DNA from: Xenorhabdus yunnanensis
GTDB taxonomy: Bacteria; Pseudomonadota; Gammaproteobacteria; Enterobacterales; Enterobacteriaceae
DNA length: 64,000 nucleotides
Direction: 5' to 3'
NCBI RefSeq assembly: GCF_028598805.1
Contig: NZ_JAQRFI010000004.1
Span: 103,366 to 167,365, forward strand
Shown here: positions 43,007 through 49,395 of the stretch, in pieces
Layout of the letters: every line of letters starts with the position of its first letter
Numbering within the stretch: position 1 is the stretch's first letter
Made by a program: the position numbers and the translations under genes
Notes under the pieces: generated by a model
Database searches by the model: none
Seen by the model: only the letters and a program-made list of their open reading frames with translations
What the model was told of the DNA's origin: nothing

Positions 43007-43759
43007 TTAATCAATGGAATCCAATTCATCTTGAATACTTGCGGCATTAGGATTTTTTTCTGGCTCCAACTTGCCCCCATTGACCATAAAATCGTGACGT
43101 TGGAAGTAAGTATCACGCATCATCAAATAAGGATCGGAAGAGTTCTTTAACAGACCATCAGAATCCAGCAAGCGGGCACGGGTTTCTATACCTTCAAACA
43201 TCCACTTTCCTACCGACATCCAACCAGTAAGATAATTCAGTACCGGATAAGTCATATCCGCAAAGTTACCACCTTCATCACGCAATGTGAAACTGCCATA
43301 GCCCGGTAGAACAACATATGGGCCATATCCCACATTATAGTGTCCTAATGTACTACCAAAACGCATCGAATCTTCTTTTGCCAGTTTAGGATTCGCCATG
43401 GAAGCAACATCAATAAGCCCCCCTATTCCCAAAAGGGTATTCAAAAAGAAACGGTTAAAGTGTTTTGCTCCTTCATGAATATCACCACGTAAAAAACTGT
43501 TAACCATGCTGGCAGGCTCTTCGAGATTGCTCATGAAATTGCTAATACCATTTCGTGCGGGCATCGGCACATAATTCCGCCAAGCAACAGCAACAGGCCG
43601 CAAAACATAAGGGTCGAGAACATCATAATTAAAGTTGAACATAGCACGGTTAAATCCTTCCAGCGGATCAGAACGCCCCTGTTCCATCGTGTTCGATGAA
43701 CTGGCACATCCCACAAGTAAGACTGCTGTAAGAGCAACCCCGCTCAGACGATACTTCAT
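43007..43759 (-). CDS. mlaA: phospholipid-binding lipoprotein MlaA
   Basis: A 250-residue outer-membrane lipoprotein of the Mla system that removes misplaced phospholipids from the outer leaflet. The lipobox LLVGC puts the lipidated Cys at residue 18. Conserved VacJ segments are DPLEGFNRAMFNFNYDVLD and FGSTLGHYNVGYGPYVVLPG. The start at 43759 has GGAG in front; ten further in-frame residues are rejected. It is next to fadL and tRNA-Arg, as in E. coli. Confidence 0.95.
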   Translation of the reverse strand: MKYRLSGVALTAVLLVGCASSSNTMEQGRSDPLEGFNRAMFNFNYDVLDPYVLRPVAVAWRNYVPMPARNGISNFMSNLEEPASMVNSFLRGDIHEGAKHFNRFFLNTLLGIGGLIDVASMANPKLAKEDSMRFGSTLGHYNVGYGPYVVLPGYGSFTLRDEGGNFADMTYPVLNYLTGWMSVGKWMFEGIETRARLLDSDGLLKNSSDPYLMMRDTYFQRHDFMVNGGKLEPEKNPNAASIQDELDSID

Positions 43760-43942
43760 ATTGTTCTCCACATAATTATTTTTCGACATCGACCATCCGC
43801 TACAAACCAGCTAATGTCCCAAATATGCTAAATATACTTCCAATTTTTCATTAGCGGTAATCAAAAAGAGTGATGATTATATAGGCAAACGATTCGTCAT
43901 GCCTTATCTCTGACAAGAAAAACAGGTATACTGTGTTTCGTT

Positions 43943-44017
43943 GCCCTCTTAGTTAAATGGATATAACGAGCCCCTCCTAAGGGCTAATTGTAGGTTCGAT
44001 TCCTGCAGGGGGCGCCA
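43943..44017 (+). tRNA. argW: tRNA-Arg (anticodon CCU), prophage attachment site
   Basis: A complete cloverleaf. The acceptor GCCCTCT pairs with AGGGGGC, with encoded CCA at 44015-44017. The anticodon stem AGCCC/GGGCT carries the loop CTCCTAA (anticodon CCT at 43976-43978), and the T arm is GTAGG-TTCGATT-CCTGC with one G-T pair. The sequence resembles E. coli argW, a known integration hotspot. The integrase gene starts 165 bp downstream, so the 3' half is presumably attL; the matching attR is outside the window. Confidence 0.95.
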
Positions 44018-44130
44018 GAATGAAGTAACCTCGCATTACCCGCCATAACCACTTCCCCAAAAAAATCCTTATTTCAAGCGGTATTAGCATTACCCACCGT
44101 TACCCAACATAACTTGACTACACCGATAAA

Positions 44131-44183
44131 ATGTGGGCATATTTGCGGGCATCGGTTTTAATGCCCACTTAGGATGCCCACAT
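44131..44183 (+). promoter_or_regulatory. inverted repeat covering the integrase ribosome-binding site and start
   Basis: ATGTGGGCAT (44131-44140) is exactly complementary to ATGCCCACAT (44174-44183), which overlaps the AGGA ribosome-binding site end and the integrase ATG at 44182. A second complementary arm, ATGCCCAC at 44161-44168, could pair with the same 5' arm instead. This would allow two exclusive hairpins, one hiding and one exposing the start. Confidence 0.6.
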
Positions 44184-45354
44184 GTTAACAATAAAGCAGA
44201 TTGAGTCAGCCAAACCCCAAGATAAAGCTTATCGCCTTGTTGATGGAGGAGGGTTATTTCTTTTTGTATCGAAAACAGGGAGTAAAATTTGGCGCTTTAG
44301 ATACCGCAAAAATGGGAAAGAACAAACCTATGTTATTGGTGCATACCCAGAAATTTCACTGGTTACAGCTCGATTAAAACATGCCGAAGCTAAATCTATT
44401 CTTGCCAACGGTGGGGATTTAATACCTGTAGTACCAAAACAGAAAGATAGTGAAACTACAGACACTTTTGCTGCCATATATAATGAATGGTATCAATTCA
44501 AACGAGCTGTTTGGTCTGAAAGATACGCAAGAGAATTGCAAAGCATGTTTCAAGCCGACATCTTGCCAAGCATTGGCCATATGACAATGGAAGAAATAGA
44601 ACCGATGGTTCTACTCAAAGTGATTCGCCAGTTTGAAGAGCGCGGAGCCATGGAAAGAGCGAGCAAGGCAAGGCGCAGATGTGGTGAAGTGTTTAAATAT
44701 GCGATAGTAACTGGTAGGGCGAAATATAATCCCGCTCCAGATTTAGCTGGCGCAATGACCGGATACAAGAAGAGGCATTTTCCATTTCTAACAGCAGACC
44801 AAATCCCCGCATTTAATCAGTCATTATCTTCATATTCCGGCAGCATTATTTCAAGGATTGCTACTCAGGTTTTACAGTATACAGCATTGCGTACAAATGA
44901 ATTGCGCAGCATGAAATGGAGTGGAGTCGATTTTGACAACAAACTCATTACTATAGAACCTGAAATCATGAAAAACCGAAAATTACATGTAGTTCCCATG
45001 TCAAATCAGGTTGTTGTTTTACTAAAAATCCTTCACCCCATGACTTCCGGTATCTCTAATTTCGTCTTTGCTGGTAGAAATGACAAGAAAAAACCCATTA
45101 GCGAGAATGCCGTTCTATTGGTAATTAGACAAATTGGTTATGATGGAATCGCTAGCGGCCACGGCTTCCGTCACCAGTTCAGTACCATTCTTAATGAGCA
45201 TGGATTTAGTCACGACCTAATTGAACGTCAATTGGCGCATGTTGATCGCAATAGTATTCGCGGTATATATAATCACGCTCAATACCTAGACAAGCGTCGA
45301 GAAATGATGCAATGGTTCGCTGATCATATTGATAAGATATCAGGAATAAAATAG
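44182..45354 (+). CDS. int: prophage tyrosine-recombinase integrase
   Basis: A 390-residue P4/CP4-57-type integrase. The N-terminal DUF4102 arm-binding domain (LTIKQIESAKPQDKAYRLVDGGGLFL onward, residues 2-90) is followed by a core-binding domain and the catalytic domain. The catalytic Arg is in TALRTNELRSMKW, HxxR in GHGFRHQFST, a further His in QLAHVDRNSIRG, and the nucleophile Tyr follows in GIYNHAQY. It reads inward from tRNA-Arg. A terminator-like hairpin at 45445-45473 may end it. Confidence 0.94.
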   Translation: MLTIKQIESAKPQDKAYRLVDGGGLFLFVSKTGSKIWRFRYRKNGKEQTYVIGAYPEISLVTARLKHAEAKSILANGGDLIPVVPKQKDSETTDTFAAIYNEWYQFKRAVWSERYARELQSMFQADILPSIGHMTMEEIEPMVLLKVIRQFEERGAMERASKARRRCGEVFKYAIVTGRAKYNPAPDLAGAMTGYKKRHFPFLTADQIPAFNQSLSSYSGSIISRIATQVLQYTALRTNELRSMKWSGVDFDNKLITIEPEIMKNRKLHVVPMSNQVVVLLKILHPMTSGISNFVFAGRNDKKKPISENAVLLVIRQIGYDGIASGHGFRHQFSTILNEHGFSHDLIERQLAHVDRNSIRGIYNHAQYLDKRREMMQWFADHIDKISGIK

Positions 45355-45379
45355 TTATCACCTAGCGATAAAGCAACCG

Positions 45380-46042
45380 TGGTGATCTTCACCATAGCTG
45401 TCTAACTTATTGATTTATATCATGACGCAAATTTGCGTTATCCCAAAGGGTAGTATTCGCCATGCTATCCTTTTCTTTTTGTGCTCCACTAAATGATGAC
45501 TGCAAATTTTGCGAGTAACTATCAGTTACCCCCAAAGTCCGATTATCGGATATTGGATTTTGCATCGATGATTTTCGTCGGTTCAAATAACAATCAGTTT
45601 GCATACCGATATTTTCGGCGTTCAAATTATAAGCAGACTGCATATTTGCAGCTTGACTAGATATCAATGGGTTAAGTAACTGACCAAAAACTATTGGGGC
45701 AGCCAAACTATGACCAGACGCCAAATCTGGCGTCTGATTAAATATCAATGGGTTATCACCAAAGCCCGAATTCGGGCTTTGCTCTACCGTCAGATTAGTC
45801 GGTAGCCATTCAGTCACATACGGGAAGATCCCGCATGTACAAAAACATCAACTGCAAAAAACTTTTCAGTTGTGAAAATCCCACATGAGCAAAAGGCATG
45901 AACAACATGGTGATACCTGCACCATGCAGAAGTTAAAGGTGAGAAATCCCACCTTTAGATAACTTGTTGATTTTACTTATTTCCTGCACAGAGACGGAAT
46001 TCAATTAAATCAAGGAGTTAAAAGGGGACAATTCTCCCCTTT
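45380..46042. repeat. array of about 18 non-identical short palindromes
   Basis: Between the integrase and the toxin-antitoxin genes nearly every 20-50 bp holds a different stem-loop. Examples: 45380-45394 (TGGTGA/TCACCA), 45425-45438 (ACGCAAATTTGCGT), 45515-45529, 45538-45550 (TCCGAT/ATCGGA), 45566-45580, 45606-45618, 45638-45651 (CTGCA/TGCAG), 45684-45697, 45715-45736 (CAGACGCCA/TGGCGTCTG), 45760-45781 (22-bp perfect palindrome), 45784-45805, 45821-45833, 45849-45872, 45906-45926 (CATGGTG/CACCATG), 45934-45957 and 46021-46042. Stem sequences differ, but loops are often A/T-rich (AAAAT-like) and spacers recur (ATATCAATGGGTTA twice). The function is unknown. Confidence 0.85.
45407..45817 (-). 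CDS. hypothetical Asn/Ser/Gln-rich protein encoded across the palindrome array (doubtful)
   Basis: A 136-codon open frame on the minus strand. The translation is low in charged residues and has no recognised domain. Several palindromes encode similar short peptides (AANMQS, SQNLQS, NANLRH, AENIGMQ), and NPLI recurs twice. It lies downstream of the candidate toxin gene, 336 bp away. It may be a by-product of the hairpin array rather than a real gene. Confidence 0.3.
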   Translation of the reverse strand: MTEWLPTNLTVEQSPNSGFGDNPLIFNQTPDLASGHSLAAPIVFGQLLNPLISSQAANMQSAYNLNAENIGMQTDCYLNRRKSSMQNPISDNRTLGVTDSYSQNLQSSFSGAQKEKDSMANTTLWDNANLRHDINQ

Positions 46043-46106
46043 AGCTAAGTGATTGATTTTACGTAATTCTATCACTGTGCCAGAGATTAAGGGAATCAAG
46101 GAGTTG
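45935..46106. repeat. 86-bp tandem duplication with changed hairpin stems
   Basis: Copies lie at 45935-46020 and 46021-46106 and align without gaps at about 70% identity. Both begin with a hairpin whose two arms change together (AAAGGTG/CACCTTT versus AAAGGGG/CCCCTTT) and end with ATCAAGGAGTT. A partial third copy of the spacer (TAACTTATTGATTT) follows the hairpin at 45380. Confidence 0.85.
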
Positions 46107-46153
46107 GGAGGAAGGGGATTTAACTGTATAAACCGCCGGCGTGGGTTTAGTTA

Positions 46154-46585
46154 TTATCCATGATTGTATAAGGTAAAATTTCTATCCAACCATACAATGA
46201 AGAAAGTAGAATCACGTCTATAGCCAACCATGGGCTTCAAGCCGCTAAACCTAAATGCAATCAGGTTAACATCCTCTGTGATATGAGGAGGCATGGCTGG
46301 CTTTATTGCCGTTCTATGGATTTTTTCAAACCCAAGCTTATGTCGATTTTGTTGCTTTATCTGACTCCATGTCAATTGACTAAGTTGAAATAGCGTCTGG
46401 GATAAAGCAGCTTTATCATCCTTCTGACAGCTAGTAACGCAATAATTATTTTGTAAGTACCTCAGAGAAAATTCTGGTGGTCTATTTTCTGAATCATCAT
46501 CAAATTCAGGGCCAAGCCTAAGCCTGCCGATATTTGTTTGAATATCCTGAGGGGGTTTTATTCTCTTGGGCTTGTTCTTCGCCAT
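46154..46585 (-). CDS. candidate toxin paired with the PanA antitoxin
   Basis: A 143-residue protein with a basic N-terminus (MAKNKPKRIKPPQ) and a conserved-looking C-terminal block (EKIHRTAIKPAMPPHI, AFRFSGLKPMVGYRR, FFIVWLDRNFTLYNHG). The ending resembles small RNase-type toxins of the RelE/YafO kind, but I do not recognise the family with certainty. Its ATG is one base after the panA stop, so the two are translationally linked. PanA-type antitoxins pair with many unrelated toxins, which makes this the likely toxin (inference). Confidence 0.6.
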   Translation of the reverse strand: MAKNKPKRIKPPQDIQTNIGRLRLGPEFDDDSENRPPEFSLRYLQNNYCVTSCQKDDKAALSQTLFQLSQLTWSQIKQQNRHKLGFEKIHRTAIKPAMPPHITEDVNLIAFRFSGLKPMVGYRRDSTFFIVWLDRNFTLYNHG

Positions 46586-46586
46586 A

Positions 46587-47030
46587 TCAATTTATACGCG
46601 TAAGAAAATAAACCGTAAGCTCATCATGAGGAATAATCTGATATCCCACACCTTCGATGTAGTTATCTTTCCATGGGGCTTCTTCATGAGTCATGTTACG
46701 CAGTTTCCAAGCAGAAAACTGACCAAACACACTATAAACCTCATCAAGAAGTTCTTTTTCATCATCGGAAAATTTATCTAAATCAAGGCTGGCAGGAATA
46801 GGCAGCGCTTGATTGCCATGCTTTTTATATTTTCTATAAATCGCTGGAACCACGGGGCCATGCATCCACGCTTCTATTTGCTCCTCAAATAACGGCCTTT
46901 TCAGTAACGCTAAAGAGAAGCCTTGCGCGTAATAAACCAGCTTTTGTAATTTCAGGTTGGAAATAGTGTCGCCGCTTTCCTCATTACAGCAAGTCAAAAA
47001 ATACTCAGCCACATCAAAGCAAGTAGGCAT
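46587..47030 (-). CDS. PanA (Panacea/DUF4065, SocA/GepA-like) antitoxin
   Basis: A 147-residue Panacea-domain protein. The characteristic start DVAEYFLTCCNEESGDTISNLKLQKLVYYAQGFSLAL (residues 6-42, family motif NLKLQKLVYYAQG) is followed by EAWMHGPVVPAIYRKYK and the conserved W of EAPWKDN. These domains neutralise diverse toxins, often in phages. The start at 47030 has GGAG at 7-nt spacing; the in-frame ATG at 47042 lies before it. It is the first gene of a two-gene operon with the candidate toxin. Confidence 0.85.
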   Translation of the reverse strand: MPTCFDVAEYFLTCCNEESGDTISNLKLQKLVYYAQGFSLALLKRPLFEEQIEAWMHGPVVPAIYRKYKKHGNQALPIPASLDLDKFSDDEKELLDEVYSVFGQFSAWKLRNMTHEEAPWKDNYIEGVGYQIIPHDELTVYFLTRIN

Positions 47031-47199
47031 AACACTCTCCATGTTAATTTAATAAAATCAATAAAATACTACACACCAAATTTATCAAATTGATATATAA
47101 CTATGGTTATATTAGTGTCATTGAACCTTAAGTTCAACAGCGTAGGCTGTATTTCTTTTGTTTCATTGATGATTAAAATGTATCAACTTGTTTCAGTTT

Positions 47200-48417
47200 T
47201 TAGCCATCCGTGGCTTGGGGTCGAACACCGAATTTATAGTCTTGACACTTTTCCCCATCACAACTCCAACTCACTCTCCCCCGCCCCAAATTCCACACCG
47301 AATCCTCCGGCATCTGGACGCGGACAGAAATAGACCGACCGACAGGGATATCAATCAAATCACCATCCGAATAACCCTGACGCACATTTCGGGCGAATTC
47401 TGGTGCGTTTGGGTGCTCACGGTGGTAGGTCATTAATTTAATGGTGCCATCAGGCAGCACTTTGTAATCCACCCAAATCAACGGTAATTTATTTTTGCAC
47501 ATCGGTATCTCAACGCCGCCATCGACACCACCCCATGCCGCATCGGCATTAAATCCCAGCACATTTTTGATGAGATAGACGCCCTCGGATAGACGCTGAA
47601 CCGTTGCCCCTTCGGATTCGTCATTGGTCTCAAATTTACCGTCAGAGTGAATTTCAATGATGGGGGAACCCTGCTTAATAAATCCATTGTTATCACGCCA
47701 GCAATTGCCACCTAGTGCCAGCACGTCACCGTTAACACCTTTTGTAAAACGATAAGTTGAATGGGTATAGCGATCTGTTTGTATGATAATGTAACTGAAT
47801 TCCCCCTGCGTGCCGAAGTTAGTTTTCAGTCCCGTTCCTGTATGTTGGGCTAAAAAATTAGTCCATCCCCCGCCGTTTACCGTCACAGTATCAGTAAATT
47901 GCGCACTGGAGTTCTGGATGGCTGCATTCTCTAACCCAATATTCCGCACAAACGCCGCTTTATTCTGGATATCCGCGCCGTTTCTGGCCTGATCCAGCTT
48001 TCCATCCACCGCCGCCTGCAAGGCCCGTATCGATTGCAGTGACACAGTCTGGCCATTAGGCAGTGTCACGTTAACCGTCCCAAACTTCGACATCCATTCA
48101 TCCATGTTCTGGAGGAAATTGAGCGTATAGCTGTAAATCGCCACCATGTGCCGGACGCCATCGGAAACAGAATCAGGCACCGTGGTCTGAATCTGGTATT
48201 TCACGTTACTCAGGGTGGTCTTGACCGTATCGGTCAGTACCAGTTCGGTATCGGAATTCACCGCCTGAATCATGTGGATAAAATTGTTGTTACCGGACTG
48301 AATTAACATCATCTGTCTGGGTGCAACGCCGTTAATGTTTGATTTAAATTTTGTGCCCGTTCCCCGGACAATCGCCGAGCCGGACGTAGTGAGAATTGTG
48401 CCTTGTGAATAGTACAT
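47200..48417 (-). CDS. phage tail fibre / receptor-binding protein
   Basis: A 405-residue protein. The N-terminal part (YYSQGTILTTSGSAIVRGTGTKF, then IQAVNSDTELVLTD) is the structural tail-needle-like domain found at the start of many prophage side or tip fibres. The middle (NKAAFVRNIGLENAAIQ) is a typical fibre repeat. The C-terminal domain has a DIPVGRSISVRVQMPEDSVWN segment common in phage fibres. It is the last gene of the tail operon; no tail-fibre-assembly chaperone is seen after it. Confidence 0.75.
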   Translation of the reverse strand: MYYSQGTILTTSGSAIVRGTGTKFKSNINGVAPRQMMLIQSGNNNFIHMIQAVNSDTELVLTDTVKTTLSNVKYQIQTTVPDSVSDGVRHMVAIYSYTLNFLQNMDEWMSKFGTVNVTLPNGQTVSLQSIRALQAAVDGKLDQARNGADIQNKAAFVRNIGLENAAIQNSSAQFTDTVTVNGGGWTNFLAQHTGTGLKTNFGTQGEFSYIIIQTDRYTHSTYRFTKGVNGDVLALGGNCWRDNNGFIKQGSPIIEIHSDGKFETNDESEGATVQRLSEGVYLIKNVLGFNADAAWGGVDGGVEIPMCKNKLPLIWVDYKVLPDGTIKLMTYHREHPNAPEFARNVRQGYSDGDLIDIPVGRSISVRVQMPEDSVWNLGRGRVSWSCDGEKCQDYKFGVRPQATDG

Positions 48418-48437
48418 GGTGTGAGTCCTGTTAGCAG

Positions 48438-49088
48438 TTAATCGTAGAGAGCGCAGTCGATGTAGGGGCTGACGAGTTCATCCACCCTGACTTCTGACAC
48501 CAGTGCTATCGCACCTGACGCGGCCGCTGGGATGAATTGTGTGGATTGACCATTGAAGAACGCAGAAAATGACGTGTCGACATACTTTAACAGGGGCTCG
48601 TCTGGTGAATCGACCGTCGAACTGATCCACCCTGTTGTTTGCGTTAATATGGCTTTTTTCCCTTGCAATGTCATTTGTTGGTTGGTGCTGTATTCCCCCT
48701 CAATAACCAACGGCTTTGTGTCGCTGGTAATGACACATTTTCCGCTCTCATCCCAGACAGCAATTCCCCAGTCAGGAACCGGCTGCGGGTAAACCAGTGT
48801 GAATATATAAATATCACACGAAACTGGGGGGCGAGCCTCCGGGGCAGATAATTCAATGCGCCAGCGTCCGTTGTTGCTCATCAATTCACCATAGGGCGCA
48901 TTCAATACGTTACCCGTACGGGCGCACATAAACGCCATACAGGGTTGTGTCGTACTAATATGGGTGTCTATGCTGTCATGCCAGCGGCCAATTGTGACCG
49001 ATGCTTTCCTCACAAAAGACAGCGGTGTCGTTTTGGGCGTCCACCACGGAACCCCCTCATTTGTCGTTAAAAATGCCCCCCAGTCCAT
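48438..49088 (-). CDS. phage tail-tip accessory protein, hypothetical
   Basis: A 216-residue protein between the J-like gene and the fibre gene. It shares pieces with the upstream 99-residue protein (DWG.AVWDESGK versus DYGFGVWDEQGR, and phrases like MAFMCARTGN versus YVFMCTQTGD), so the two are related by duplication. The function is unknown; the position suggests a tip or fibre adaptor. The ATG at 49088 has GAGG upstream; a TTG nine codons earlier is rejected. Confidence 0.65.
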   Translation of the reverse strand: MDWGAFLTTNEGVPWWTPKTTPLSFVRKASVTIGRWHDSIDTHISTTQPCMAFMCARTGNVLNAPYGELMSNNGRWRIELSAPEARPPVSCDIYIFTLVYPQPVPDWGIAVWDESGKCVITSDTKPLVIEGEYSTNQQMTLQGKKAILTQTTGWISSTVDSPDEPLLKYVDTSFSAFFNGQSTQFIPAAASGAIALVSEVRVDELVSPYIDCALYD

Positions 49089-49095
49089 AGCATCC

Positions 49096-49395
49096 TCACA
49101 CTGTGTAATACGCAATCAGCCACCCCTCAGCAGCAGTATTGCGACCCGTTGAAATTATGATTTGATTGTCTTTCACTAAAAACTGGCGTTTTTCATTCGG
49201 CCAATCCCCCGTTTGGGTGCACATAAAAACATAAGACAAATGCAGGCCTTCGCTCATCGGCTCTCTGGGGACAGTGAGTGCACCGGTTGTCTGCCCGCTG
49301 TCCAGTTTCATAAATCCCGCATAAAGAAAAGGGCGAATGCCGGTATTACGCTGCCGCCCCTGTTCGTCCCACACTCCAAAACCGTAATCACTCAT
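49096..49395 (-). CDS. small phage tail-tip protein, hypothetical
   Basis: A 99-residue protein starting MSDYGFGVWDEQGRQRNTG. It overlaps the J-like gene by 4 bp (ATGA arrangement), so it is translationally coupled. It resembles part of the next protein downstream. Such short proteins (DUF6453-like in appearance) follow gpJ in several lambdoid prophages. The role is not known. Confidence 0.65.
   Translation of the reverse strand: MSDYGFGVWDEQGRQRNTGIRPFLYAGFMKLDSGQTTGALTVPREPMSEGLHLSYVFMCTQTGDWPNEKRQFLVKDNQIIISTGRNTAAEGWLIAYYTV

Noticed and set aside
45380..46042. CRISPR array
   Set aside because: There is no constant repeat sequence; the palindromes differ in sequence and spacing, and no cas gene is near.
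45380..46042. Antitoxin RNA repeats of a type III (ToxIN-like) system
   Set aside because: Type III antitoxin repeats are near-identical copies before the toxin gene. Here the hairpins differ and lie after a gene that does not look like ToxN.
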